From Jiangella endophytica (lineage in GTDB: Bacteria; Actinomycetota; Actinomycetes; Jiangellales; Jiangellaceae): a DNA stretch of 64,000 nt. Below are positions 53,925 to 62,737 of the stretch, in pieces (the stretch's first letter is position 1; every line of letters begins with the position of its first letter). The notes under the pieces are model-generated. The model was given only the letters and a program-made list of their open reading frames with translations. It was not told where the DNA came from and did no database searches. The stretch is from positions 186,001 through 250,000 of the forward strand of contig NZ_QVAI01000003.1 of assembly GCF_003427025.1 (NCBI RefSeq), in the 5' to 3' direction. The position numbers were made by a program, and so were the translations under genes.

Positions 53925-55859
53925 TCAGCCCGCCGGCGGCCAGCCGGCCGGCAACCGGCGGCCCAGCTTGCGGTACTCGCGGGCGGTCGCCGCCACCAGC
54001 AGGCCCATGCCGACGGCCGCGCCGGCGACGGCGGCGTCGTAGGCGGCGGCGAGGACGATGTTGCGGATGTCCGCGCCGCTCAGCTCCGCCGCCGCGGCCA
54101 GGGAAGCGAGGTCCGGGGGATCGGCCGGGTCCGTGCCGGCGAGCTGGCGGACGTGGTGCGCCCAGAGGCGCTCGCGGGTGGCCGGGTCCGGGTCCGGGAA
54201 GTGGATGACGAAGTGCAGCCGCCGGGAGAACGCCGCGTCCAGGTTGCCGCGCAGGTTCGTCGCCAGGACCGTGATGCCGTCGAACCGCTCCATCCGCTGC
54301 AGCAGGTAGGACACCTCGAGGTTCGCGTAGCGGTCGCGCGAGTCCTGCACGGCCGAACGGCTGCCGAAGATCGCGTCGGCCTCGTCGAAGAACAGCACGA
54401 CGTCGTGCGTCTCGGCCTCGTGGAACACCCGCTCCAGGTTCTTCTCCGTCTCGCCGACGTACTTGTCCACGAGTCCCGCGAGATCCACCTGGTAGAGGTC
54501 GAGACCCAGCGCATCGGCGACGACGTGCGCGGCCAGCGTCTTGCCGGTGCCGGGACCGCCGCTGAACATGGCGGCGATGCCGGTGCCTTTGCCGCCCTTG
54601 CCCTGCACGGCGCCCTGCGCGAGCACGTCGCCGCGGTGCCGGGCCCACTGGACCAGCCGGGTCAGCTCCGCCCGGGCGTCGGGCGGCAGCACGATGTCCT
54701 CGAACGAGGTCGCCACCGGCGCCGTGGGCCCGGCGTGCCGGTGGACGGGTCCGCCGCCGCTGAGCCGCCGGACCGACTCGCGGACCAGCGCGGCGTCGGC
54801 GCCGCCGCCGCGGACGGCGGCGAGCATGCGGGTGTGCTCGGCGGCGACGGCGATCTGGCCGGGCCCGAGCCGCGCACCGGCGGCGATCACCGCGTCGCCA
54901 CCGGCCTCGTCGCCGAGCTCGCGGGCCCACAGCTGGGCCCGCGAGGCGACCGGCAGCGGTGGCACCGCCGCGATGTACGGGAGCCGGCGGGTGGCCCGCG
55001 GGTCCCAGGCGCGCTGCCCGACCGCCACCACCGGCACGGCCGCCTCGAGCAGCCGGTCGAACAGCCACCTGTGCTCGTCGCCGGCCAGGTCGTCGGCGCC
55101 GGCCAGCACCAGGCCGGCGGTCTGCAGCGCCGCCTCGCGGGTCAGCTCGGTCAGCAGGCCCGGCAGGTCGCAGCCGGCCGGGCGCCGGCTGAGGTCGGCG
55201 ACCAGCCAGTCGACGCCGAGGCGGGCGAACGCCGCGGCCGCGGTCTCGGCGCCGGGGGAGCCCGGCGGCCCGTGCAGCCAGCAGAGCCGGACCCCGGACC
55301 GGATGGCCTCGGCCAGCTCGGCGCCGTGCTCGGCCGCGAGCGGCTCGGCGTGCAGCACGAGCCGCTGCAGCTGGGGCTCGGGCAGGTCGTCACCGACCAG
55401 GTGGGCGACCACGCGGTCGGCGATGCGCAGGCACCGGGTCAGCGCCGGGCCGTCGCCGGTGAGACCGGCCAGGCCGTGCCGGACCAGCCGGCCCGACGAC
55501 GACAGCCTGGCCCGGCCGGCCGCCGACAGCGCCGGCACCCCGCACAGGTGCAGCGCCAGGGCGGCCGTCGGGCGTCCCTGCGTCGCCTCACCGCCGAGCA
55601 GCGCGAACACCGTCGCGAACGAGGGATCCGCCTCGGCGGCGAACGCGGTCAGCAGCAGGTCGGTCTCGAGCGGGTCCAGGCCGAACACGGCGGCCGTGCT
55701 CGCGAGCAGGTCGTCGCCCTCGGCCGACTCGCCCGCGTGGTCGCGGCGCAGTGCGTCGACCGCGGCGGCCAGCCGCGGGCCGGCCGCGTCGCCGGGCAGC
55801 TCGCGCTGCTTCACCACGTCAGCGACCGCGTCCACCAGTCGACCCAGGCTCGGTGCCAT
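53925..55859 (-). CDS. AAA+ ATPase of contractile injection system (Pvc15/Afp15 type)
   Basis: 644 residues. The N-terminal 400 residues hold a winged-helix-like and a degenerate AAA region (LCWLHGPPGSPGAETAAAAF lacks a normal Walker A Lys). The active AAA domain has Walker A GGPGTGKT (434-441), Walker B VVLFFDEADAIFG (about 487), sensor 1 ITVLATNLRGNLDAAF and the Arg-finger region SRRLHF. Afp15/Pvc15 proteins help particle assembly. TAGCAT lies 12-7 bases before ATG 55859 (leaderless), the likely promoter of the whole minus-strand operon. Confidence 0.94.
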   Translation of the reverse strand: MAPSLGRLVDAVADVVKQRELPGDAAGPRLAAAVDALRRDHAGESAEGDDLLASTAAVFGLDPLETDLLLTAFAAEADPSFATVFALLGGEATQGRPTAALALHLCGVPALSAAGRARLSSSGRLVRHGLAGLTGDGPALTRCLRIADRVVAHLVGDDLPEPQLQRLVLHAEPLAAEHGAELAEAIRSGVRLCWLHGPPGSPGAETAAAAFARLGVDWLVADLSRRPAGCDLPGLLTELTREAALQTAGLVLAGADDLAGDEHRWLFDRLLEAAVPVVAVGQRAWDPRATRRLPYIAAVPPLPVASRAQLWARELGDEAGGDAVIAAGARLGPGQIAVAAEHTRMLAAVRGGGADAALVRESVRRLSGGGPVHRHAGPTAPVATSFEDIVLPPDARAELTRLVQWARHRGDVLAQGAVQGKGGKGTGIAAMFSGGPGTGKTLAAHVVADALGLDLYQVDLAGLVDKYVGETEKNLERVFHEAETHDVVLFFDEADAIFGSRSAVQDSRDRYANLEVSYLLQRMERFDGITVLATNLRGNLDAAFSRRLHFVIHFPDPDPATRERLWAHHVRQLAGTDPADPPDLASLAAAAELSGADIRNIVLAAAYDAAVAGAAVGMGLLVAATAREYRKLGRRLPAGWPPAG

Positions 55860-55865
55860 GGCCGG

Positions 55866-55871
55866 ATGCTA
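55866..55871 (-). promoter_or_regulatory. -10 box of the ATPase operon (leaderless)
   Basis: TAGCAT on the minus strand, ending seven bases before ATG 55859. It would drive ATPase, DUF4255 and the three membrane protein genes. Confidence 0.5.
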
Positions 55872-56008
55872 GGCCCGTCCGGCCCGCCCGCGGGAGGCCG
55901 GCGGCGCCCGGCCGGCGCGATTCATGCACACGTGCTTGTGCCGCGTCCGGCCCGCCCGCGGCGACGCGCTGCTTGGCTGGACGCAGCCGGCCGACGACAG
56001 GGGAGAGC

Positions 56009-58420
56009 ATGTCCGTGCACCGTGACCGGGCCGTGAAGCCGGCGGCCCGCACCGACCGCCCCGGACCCGGCGAGGACGCGTCGCTCGCGGCCTGGGGATT
56101 GCTCGAGCCCGCGCCCGGACGGGCCCACGACACCGCTCGTCGCGCGCCCGCCGGCCACGCGGACCCGCTCGGCGGCAGCCTCGTCGCCCCGGACGTGGCC
56201 GCGCGGCTGCGCCGCCGCCCGGCCGGACGCCCGCTGCCCGACGGCGTGGCCGGCTCCATGGGCGCGGCGTTCGGCGCCGACCTGAGCGGCGTGCGGGTGC
56301 ACACCGACGCCGAGGCGGCCGGTCTGGCCGCCTCGTTGCAGGCCACGGCCTTCACCGTCGGGTCGGACATCTACTTCGGCCGCGGCGCCTACGCACCCGC
56401 CACCGACGCGGGGCGGCGGCTGCTCGCCCACGAGCTCGCGCACACGCTGCAGGCCCCGGCGGGCACGGGCGGCGCGCTCACCGTCGGGCGGGCCGACGAC
56501 CCCGCGGAGCGCGAGGCCGACCGGATGGCCGACGCCGCCCTCGCCGGCGTCGCCGTCCGCCGCCACCTCGCCGACGGACCGGCCGGCGCCGCCGCCGTAC
56601 GGAGGTTCGTCACCGCCGCGCAGTTCGACGAGTGGACCAGCGAAGGGCCGCTCACCCGTGCGAGTACCGCACAGAAGGCGATCAAGAAGCTGCTCGTGGA
56701 GTACAGCGCGCTGTGCGTCCCGGAGAACGACCTCGCCGGGCTCAGCACGAAGAAGCGAAGGTCGACGCTGCGCGGCCGTACGGGTGCCGTCCCGGCGGAC
56801 CGCATCGACGAGGCGCTGGACCTCATCGCCCGCATGAACGAGGCCGCGAGCCTCTGGGTGCAGAACCACCGGCTCACCGACGAGACCACCGCGGGCAACG
56901 GCGCCGACCTCGTCGACGACCCCACCCGTCGGCGCCGGATGGCCGGTATGACCGACTTTCTGCGCGACCTGAACGTCGAGAAGGCCGCGCTCGAGGGCCG
57001 CAAGGGCCAGGGCGGCGACGCCGCGGCGGTGACCCAGCGCGACTTCACCGGCGATCCCGACGCCCGGGCGAAGCTGCAGAAGCACTACACCGGCGACCTC
57101 GACTCGATCCTGACCGGCCTGGCGGCGCCGCTCGACCTGCTCCTGCCGCACGCAGGCGACGGCGCCACCTTCGACGTCGGCTTCCTCGTCCCGATTCCCG
57201 ACACCCCGGTGATGATCGGCGGCATCCTCCGGTTCGTGACCCTGCGCAGCGACGGCGGCGCGGTCTCGGTGCAGCTGGAGGTCGCGCCGCAGATCGCGGT
57301 CGGCATCCCGATGGGCCAGGTGAAGGCGCTGTTCGGCGGCTATGTGAAGTCGTCGGGCAAGACCGCCGCGCATGCCATGACGCTGCTGTCGTACCTGCTC
57401 TACCGGCAGCTGCGCGAGAGCAACCTGCCCGAGGAGATCACCACGCTCATGTGGGGCGGCGGCACCACACGGTTCCACCGCATCAAGGCCGACCAGTGGT
57501 CGCGCGGGGTCGAGAAGACGATGTGGGGGAGCACCACCCCCGGCGACGACGCCGCCAACTACGTCGAGATCGGCTCGTTCGGCGAGGCCTCGGCCAAGGT
57601 CGGCAACGAGGACCTGCTGGCCGTCACGGCGACCGCGAAGGTGATCGCCGGCGAGCGGTACGACCGCACGTCCATCGACAACCGCAAGAAGGGCGGCGCC
57701 GGCGCCCGGAACGTCCGCTCCGACGGCCTGTTCACGCGCAAAATCGCCGCGTTGGCCGATCGCGGCGCCGAGAAGCACCTGTCGCGCAAGACCTTCACGC
57801 TCACGTTGTCGGAGAAGGTGGTCGCGGGCCCGGTGTTCTCCGGCGATCTCATCGGCACCGTGACCCTCCGCGAGCAGGGCCTGCGTAAGGAGAACCGGAA
57901 GAAGGACGGCTCGGTGAACTGGCTCATCGAGGACATCGGCCTCACCGGCAAGGTCAGTGCGAAGCTGCCGCTCGGCGGCGCGGCCCAGAGCGCGGTCAAG
58001 GGCGCCGCGGAGCTCACCCGGCTGTTCCGCGCGTCCAGCGTGAAGCTCGCCGGCGAGGCGAAGCGCACGGCCGCTCAGAAGGGCGGCTCGGTCGGCAACC
58101 TCGCGAGCTTCGCCACCGGCGCCGCCGACCTGCCGCCGCCGGCGGAGGCCGGGTTCGCCGGCCTGGCCGGCACCGTCGCCGAGACCGGGGCGACCATCGC
58201 CACCAGCGTCGGCCTGCGGCTCGAGCTGTCCGGCAACCTCGCGCTCAGCGCGGCCGGCGACCCGAAGTGGACCGTCGGCATGGACGTGCGCATGTTCAAC
58301 TCCGGCGCCGCCACCGACCTCGGCTATGTCAGCGCGAACGTCGAGCGTTCCCAGCGGCTGTTCGGGCTGAAGTGGGAGAGCGGCAAGGGCGACTGGACGA
58401 AGGGCTTCGCCGAGCGCTGA
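56009..58420 (+). CDS. DUF4157 (eCIS core) protein with large unknown C-terminus
   Basis: 803 residues from ATG 56009 with GGGAGAG upstream. Residues about 70-148 are the DUF4157 domain: LPDGVAGSMGAAFGADLSGV, RVHTDAEAAGLAASLQATAF and a zincin-like HELAHTLQ (His141-Glu-x-x-His145). About 190-350 is helical with many charged residues. About 350-803 shows alternating strands (VMIGGILRFVTLRSDGG, SVQLEVAPQIAVG, LRLELSGNLALSAAGDPKWT) without a family I recognise. DUF4157 is a marker of extracellular CIS and is often joined to cargo or toxin domains, so this may be the effector. Divergent from the ATPase gene. Confidence 0.88.
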   Translation: MSVHRDRAVKPAARTDRPGPGEDASLAAWGLLEPAPGRAHDTARRAPAGHADPLGGSLVAPDVAARLRRRPAGRPLPDGVAGSMGAAFGADLSGVRVHTDAEAAGLAASLQATAFTVGSDIYFGRGAYAPATDAGRRLLAHELAHTLQAPAGTGGALTVGRADDPAEREADRMADAALAGVAVRRHLADGPAGAAAVRRFVTAAQFDEWTSEGPLTRASTAQKAIKKLLVEYSALCVPENDLAGLSTKKRRSTLRGRTGAVPADRIDEALDLIARMNEAASLWVQNHRLTDETTAGNGADLVDDPTRRRRMAGMTDFLRDLNVEKAALEGRKGQGGDAAAVTQRDFTGDPDARAKLQKHYTGDLDSILTGLAAPLDLLLPHAGDGATFDVGFLVPIPDTPVMIGGILRFVTLRSDGGAVSVQLEVAPQIAVGIPMGQVKALFGGYVKSSGKTAAHAMTLLSYLLYRQLRESNLPEEITTLMWGGGTTRFHRIKADQWSRGVEKTMWGSTTPGDDAANYVEIGSFGEASAKVGNEDLLAVTATAKVIAGERYDRTSIDNRKKGGAGARNVRSDGLFTRKIAALADRGAEKHLSRKTFTLTLSEKVVAGPVFSGDLIGTVTLREQGLRKENRKKDGSVNWLIEDIGLTGKVSAKLPLGGAAQSAVKGAAELTRLFRASSVKLAGEAKRTAAQKGGSVGNLASFATGAADLPPPAEAGFAGLAGTVAETGATIATSVGLRLELSGNLALSAAGDPKWTVGMDVRMFNSGAATDLGYVSANVERSQRLFGLKWESGKGDWTKGFAER

Positions 58421-58455
58421 CGGTGGCCGGGCCGCGCGACGACCCGGCCACCGTC
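58419..58455. terminator. Hairpin between convergent genes, overlapping a stop codon
   Basis: GACGGTGGCCGGG (58419-58431) pairs perfectly with CCCGGCCACCGTC (58443-58455) across 11 bases. The left arm starts inside the TGA of the DUF4157 gene. Bidirectional terminator for that gene and the convergent one at 58466. Confidence 0.7.
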
Positions 58456-58465
58456 CGGCCCGGGC

Positions 58466-59275
58466 TCAGCCGGCCGCCGCCAGCGGCATGCTCAGCACCG
58501 CCTGGCCCATGGTCGGCACGGCGTCGGCCGGCGTCGGCGGGGTCAGCAACGAGTCGATCAGCGCGAGACTGGCCTGGGCGAACAGCGTCCCGGCGCGCAA
58601 CGGGTCGTTGCCGAAGGCGTCGGGGTCGGTGAGGTAGCGCAGCGCGAGGCCGTAGGACATCGCGTTCACCGCCTCGGCGATGTCGCCGGAGTCGATACCG
58701 GGCAGTGGCTCCCGGCCGGCCGCGGCGTAATGGTCGTCGGCCAGCTTCGCCCATCGTTCGTGGTCGTCGGAGCGGGCCTGGCGCATCATCGCGTTCAGCG
58801 CCGGATCCGTCGCCGCCAGCGAGGTGAACATCGCCCACAGGGGGAACGCCTCCTCGCCCAGCATCCGGTGCACCGCGGCCGCGGCGATGCGGTACGCCTC
58901 CGGCGTGCTCACCGGCATTCCACCGCGAGCCTCCGCGACGTGGTCCATCTGGGCCTGGGTGGTCGAGGACTCGACCCGCTGCACCACCCAGGCGACGAGG
59001 TCGCGGTGGAAGTCGGCCATGCGGACCCACCGGTCCTCGACGATGGCCTTGCTCCGGCGCAGCCCGGTGCGGTGGTTGTAGGCGCGCACCAGTTCCTCGC
59101 GGGTCGGCCAGCGCAGCTGGGGCACCCGCTGAGTGAGGTCCGTCGTCACCTCCGTCTGCGGTTCCAGCATCAGGCCGACGCCCAGATCGAGCAGCGCGTG
59201 CGTGTCGGGATCGTCGGCCTGCGTGTGCGGCCTTCGCAAGTGGCTCAGGACGGACCCCACCCTGGTCTCGGACAT
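58466..59275 (-). CDS. Unrecognised helical protein, TetR-C-terminus-like
   Basis: 269 residues from ATG 59275 with GGGAGAG upstream. The sequence is almost all helical: LRWPTREELVRAYNHRTGLR, RRSKAIVEDRWVRMADFHRD, then LVAWVVQRVESSTTQAQMDH and LMLEPQTEVTTDLTQRV near the start. The layout of the C-terminal 180 residues resembles ligand-binding domains of TetR-type regulators, but no clear DNA-binding helix-turn-helix was seen at the N-terminus. It stands between the injection system and the PucR gene. Regulation of either is a guess. Confidence 0.65.
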   Translation of the reverse strand: MSETRVGSVLSHLRRPHTQADDPDTHALLDLGVGLMLEPQTEVTTDLTQRVPQLRWPTREELVRAYNHRTGLRRSKAIVEDRWVRMADFHRDLVAWVVQRVESSTTQAQMDHVAEARGGMPVSTPEAYRIAAAAVHRMLGEEAFPLWAMFTSLAATDPALNAMMRQARSDDHERWAKLADDHYAAAGREPLPGIDSGDIAEAVNAMSYGLALRYLTDPDAFGNDPLRAGTLFAQASLALIDSLLTPPTPADAVPTMGQAVLSMPLAAAG

Positions 59276-59550
59276 CGTGCTCTCCCACCCTCGAGTGCCG
59301 GACGCCCCCCGCTGACGATGGTGGGATCGCTAGATCAACTTCGCCATGGGCGGAGTGCACGGTCATGAGTGAGCGCTCTGTGTATTCCGCCCTATCGGCC
59401 GAAAGGTGAGTGTGCGGGGGAAAGGCGACCAGTCGCCGACTTCCGGAGAATTGCGGTTGATTGTCCGGATTAATGGTTTTCGCGGGAGTGTGGATTCGGC
59501 CCGCTGCCTGCGGAAACCGGGCACCGCATTCGGTGCGTCGGCCCCCACGA

Positions 59551-59556
59551 CATACT
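59551..59556 (+). promoter_or_regulatory. Possible -10 box of the PucR-type gene
   Basis: CATACT ending eight bases before ATG 59564. The 288-base gap upstream is AT-richer around 59450-59490 but shows no other clear signal. Confidence 0.35.
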
Positions 59557-59563
59557 GGATGAC

Positions 59564-61165
59564 ATGCCACGCTCAGAATCCGCCGTCATGCTGGCGGAAT
59601 TGCTCGCGCTCGGCCTCCTCGGCGAGCACGACGTCGTGGCCGGACACCGCGGGCTGGCTCACGAGGTCACGTCGGCGGTGGTCGGAACGTCGCCGCGGCA
59701 GCTCGACGAACTGCCCGCCGGCTGCCTGCCGCTGTTCCCGCGCGAGCGCCTGGCGGTCGAGGAGGTGTCCGCCGACGTCGCGCTCCGGGTGGCGCATCGA
59801 CGCGGGCTCGCGGGGCTGGTCGCCGAGCGCACCACCAACGCGCTCCCCGAGGTCACGAGCCGGTTGGCCGACCGGTTCGGCATGCCGCTGGTCCTGGTCG
59901 ACAGGCTCGACGCACAGGCCGCCGCGGCCGCGATCGACCGGCACCTGCGCGGGCCGCAGTTGGCCGGGCTGCGCATGGTCGACACCATGCTGACCCGGCT
60001 GCGTCGGGTACCCGACAGCGCCGACGGACTGCTCGCCGCGGTCCAGGCCGCGGCCGGACTGCCGGCGGCCATGATCGACGGCCGTGGCGCGACGGTGGCC
60101 GGCGATCCCGGCACCGTCGACCCCGGCTCCCGGGCCGAACTGGTGAAGCGGCTGCCCGGCGGCGGGCCGGCCGCGCCGGTGATGCTGTTCGGCGAGGGCC
60201 ACACGCTCATCTGCCATCCCGCCACGGTCGCCGACGGCCTGCCGGCCAACCTGTGGCTGGTGGCGCGGCTGCCGCTGGCCGGGCGCGGCATGGTCGAGTC
60301 CGTCGGCCGCGTGCTCGCGCTGGGCTCCTGGGCGTACACCGCCTGGATCGCCACGACCTCGCTGGACGGCGAGCGCGACGCCCGGTACCGCGCGGTGGTC
60401 CTCGCCGACGTCGTCGAGTACGCCGACGACATCGCGCCGGGCACGTCCGAGCGGGCGACCGCGCTGGGCTGGCGGCTCAGCGGCTGGCACGTCGGGATCC
60501 ACCTCAACATCGACCAGGCCGTCGGGCCGGGCGTGCGGCCGACGTCGCTCATCGCGGGGCTGGAACGGGTGCTGCGCGACAACGATCTGCCGCACGATCT
60601 CATCCAGCGCCCGGGCGGCTGGGCCGCCTGGCGGACCCACCAGAGCGAGCCGGAGCCCGAGGAGGTCGACCGGCTGGCCCGGCGGCTCGGCCACGCGCTG
60701 CGCACCTTCCGCGACGACCACCCCGGCGTGCTGGTCGCCGGAGGGCTGGGCTCGGGCCATGAGGGCGCCGAGGGCATCGGCGCGTCACTGCACGAGGCCC
60801 GCCAGGCCAGCCTGCTGGCGCGGGCCCGCGGCGGGTCGGGTGCGGTCGAGACCTTCGGCTCGATGAGCGTCGAGCGCCTGCTGTCGGGCTGGCAGCGCTC
60901 GGAGCCGCTGCTGCGTGCCACGTCGTCGCTGCTGGCGCCCTTGCGCGAGGTGGATCCGGGCGGCGACCTCGTGCGCACGCTGATGATCTATCTCGACCAC
61001 GAGTCGTCGGCCACCGCCACCGCCAACGTGCTCAACGTGCACCGCAACACCGTCCTGCAGCGACTCGAGCGGATCCGCGGGCTCCTGCCGCTGGACCTCT
61101 CGCGGCCCAACGACCGGCTGGTCGCGCACCTGGCCGCTCGCGCCGTCGCCGACGAGGAGGCGTGA
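59564..61165 (+). CDS. PucR-family transcriptional regulator
   Basis: 533 residues. The N-terminal 130 residues resemble the PucR purine-catabolism-type domain (LGEHDVVAGHRGLAHEVTSA, then LDELPAGCLPLF). The middle is a GGDEF-related/PAS-like sensor (GWRLSGWHVGIHLNIDQAVG, SLHEARQASLLARARGGSGA). The C-terminus has the PucR helix-turn-helix LDHESSATATANVLNVHRNT then VLQRLERIRGLL. It converges on the hydantoinase-like and DUF917 genes, ending 15 bases from them, and is their likely regulator, as PucR genes often adjoin this pair. Confidence 0.9.
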   Translation: MPRSESAVMLAELLALGLLGEHDVVAGHRGLAHEVTSAVVGTSPRQLDELPAGCLPLFPRERLAVEEVSADVALRVAHRRGLAGLVAERTTNALPEVTSRLADRFGMPLVLVDRLDAQAAAAAIDRHLRGPQLAGLRMVDTMLTRLRRVPDSADGLLAAVQAAAGLPAAMIDGRGATVAGDPGTVDPGSRAELVKRLPGGGPAAPVMLFGEGHTLICHPATVADGLPANLWLVARLPLAGRGMVESVGRVLALGSWAYTAWIATTSLDGERDARYRAVVLADVVEYADDIAPGTSERATALGWRLSGWHVGIHLNIDQAVGPGVRPTSLIAGLERVLRDNDLPHDLIQRPGGWAAWRTHQSEPEPEEVDRLARRLGHALRTFRDDHPGVLVAGGLGSGHEGAEGIGASLHEARQASLLARARGGSGAVETFGSMSVERLLSGWQRSEPLLRATSSLLAPLREVDPGGDLVRTLMIYLDHESSATATANVLNVHRNTVLQRLERIRGLLPLDLSRPNDRLVAHLAARAVADEEA

Positions 61166-61180
61166 TCCGCCCGGACCCGA

Positions 61181-62737
61181 TCAGGGCTCCGCGAGCGGAC
61201 CGGCCGCCGTCACCACCACCCGCGCGGAGTCGCCGGGCAGGTGGGCCAGTGGCACCTCGAAGATGCGGGTGATGCGCACCCGGTCCGGTGCGGCCCCGGC
61301 CCGGACGGCGGCCTCGTGCGCCAACTGCCGGGCCTCGTCGAGGCAGGCCCGGCGGCTGGTGAGATCGAACCGGTACACGCGGTGGGCGGTCCCGGAGGCC
61401 TCGGCGACGGCCGCGCCCACGGCGTTCGCCACGGCGCCGTCGGCGGGCCGGACCACCGCCCGGATGCCAGGCAGCTCGTCCGGCACCAGGTGCGCGGCAC
61501 CGCCGACGGCCACCAGCGGCAGAGTCCCCGCGGAGGCGCGGATCCGATCGGTCAGCTCGGCCAGGCGGCGGTCGACGGAGGCGACGACGGCCGCCGCGGT
61601 CGGCCCGTCGACCGGCAGCTGCGACGCCGGGACCGTCCCGAACGCCGTCCGCCCGGCCACCACCGACACGTCGCTGAGGGTCAGGACGGCGCCGCCGAAG
61701 ATCAGCGCGTCGGTGCTGATGGCCGCGCCGACGCTCTGCGGGCCGACGGCGTAGCCGCCGTCCGGCGCGGGCCGGACCACGCTGCCGCCGCCGAGCGCGC
61801 TGGAGATGAGGTCGGGCAGCAGATAGTTGGTGCGCACGCCGCCGATCTCCGTCGGCATCGTCGACACCCGCGGGAACCCGCCGCTCAGCACGCCGACATC
61901 CGTGGAACTGCCACCGACGTCGACGACCACGGCGTCGTCCAGGCCGCTCAGGTGGTGGGCGCCCCGCATGGAGTTCGTCGGGCCGGAGGCGATGGTGCGC
62001 ACCGGATACCGGGCGGCGCGGTCGGCGGTGAGCAGCGTGCCGTCGTTCTCCGTCAGGTACGTGGCGCAATCCAGGCCCAGCTCGCGCAGCGCGGCGCCGA
62101 GCGCACGCACCAGCCTCGCGATGACGCCGGTCAGCGCGCCGTTCAGGATCGCGGCGTTCTCCCGTTCGATCAGGCCCGGACCGCCCACGCGGTGCGCCGG
62201 CGTGACAGTGCACGACGGCAGCAGCCGGTCCAGCATGTCGGCGGCCCGCTGTTCGTGGTCGGCGTTGACGACGGAGCCGGTGGCCGCGACGGCCACCGCG
62301 TCGGCCCGGTGCGCGCAGGCCGCCGCGAAGGCGGCCACGGCGTCCTCGTCGAGTGGCGCGAGCTCCTTGCCCTCGTGGTCGTGCCCGCCGCGGACCATGG
62401 CGACCGGCCCGCCGGCCTGCTCGACCAGGTCGCCCGGCCAGCCCGTGAACGGAGGCACGAGCGACGTCGCCGGCGCTCCGATGCGCAGCACCCCGACCCG
62501 TGCCAGCATGCGCCGCTCGACGATCGCGTTCACCGCCTGCGTCGTCCCCAGGACCAGCCTGGTCACGGCCTGCCGGTCGACATCGGCCAGGACCGCGGCC
62601 AGTGCCTGCCGGATCCCGACCATGAGGTCGCCGCTGGTGGTGGCCTTGTGCCTGGCGACGACGGTGCCGTCGCGGTCGACGGCGGCGGCGTCGGTGTTGG
62701 TGCCGCCGACGTCGACGCCCACGCGCAGCGTTCTCAC
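61181..62737 (-). CDS. Hydantoinase/oxoprolinase A-like protein (HyuA N-terminal type)
   Basis: 518 residues from GTG 62737. It starts LRVGVDVGGTNTDAAAVDRD, the phosphate-binding motif of ATP-dependent hydantoinase/5-oxoprolinase A subunits. VLGTTQAVNAIVERR, YLTENDGTLLTADRAARYPV, TIASGPTNSMRGAHHLSGLD and VVDVGGSSTDVGVLSGGFPR are the other actin-like ATPase motifs. At about 520 residues it lacks the C-terminal extension of full HyuA. There is no HyuB gene; a DUF917 gene takes its place. The substrate is unknown. Confidence 0.92.
   Translation of the reverse strand: MRTLRVGVDVGGTNTDAAAVDRDGTVVARHKATTSGDLMVGIRQALAAVLADVDRQAVTRLVLGTTQAVNAIVERRMLARVGVLRIGAPATSLVPPFTGWPGDLVEQAGGPVAMVRGGHDHEGKELAPLDEDAVAAFAAACAHRADAVAVAATGSVVNADHEQRAADMLDRLLPSCTVTPAHRVGGPGLIERENAAILNGALTGVIARLVRALGAALRELGLDCATYLTENDGTLLTADRAARYPVRTIASGPTNSMRGAHHLSGLDDAVVVDVGGSSTDVGVLSGGFPRVSTMPTEIGGVRTNYLLPDLISSALGGGSVVRPAPDGGYAVGPQSVGAAISTDALIFGGAVLTLSDVSVVAGRTAFGTVPASQLPVDGPTAAAVVASVDRRLAELTDRIRASAGTLPLVAVGGAAHLVPDELPGIRAVVRPADGAVANAVGAAVAEASGTAHRVYRFDLTSRRACLDEARQLAHEAAVRAGAAPDRVRITRIFEVPLAHLPGDSARVVVTAAGPLAEP

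Larger units (their letters stand above)
29710..58420. other. Contractile injection system (phage-tail-like) locus
   Basis: Thirteen plus-strand genes (29710-42425) encode tail structure. Five minus-strand genes (42438-55859) encode the AAA+ ATPase, the DUF4255 tube terminator and three large membrane proteins. The DUF4157 gene at 56009-58420 completes the set. ATPase, DUF4255 and DUF4157 together are the hallmark of extracellular-type CIS rather than a prophage: there are no capsid, terminase, portal, integrase or lysis genes. Confidence 0.93.

Noticed and set aside
55927-55942. GCACA/TGTGC inverted repeat in the gap between ATPase and DUF4157 genes
   Set aside because: Only five-base arms; not distinct from chance in this composition, so not listed as an operator.
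29710-58420. Prophage interpretation of the tail genes
   Set aside because: No capsid, portal, terminase, integrase or lysis gene, while the CIS-specific ATPase, DUF4255 and DUF4157 genes are present.
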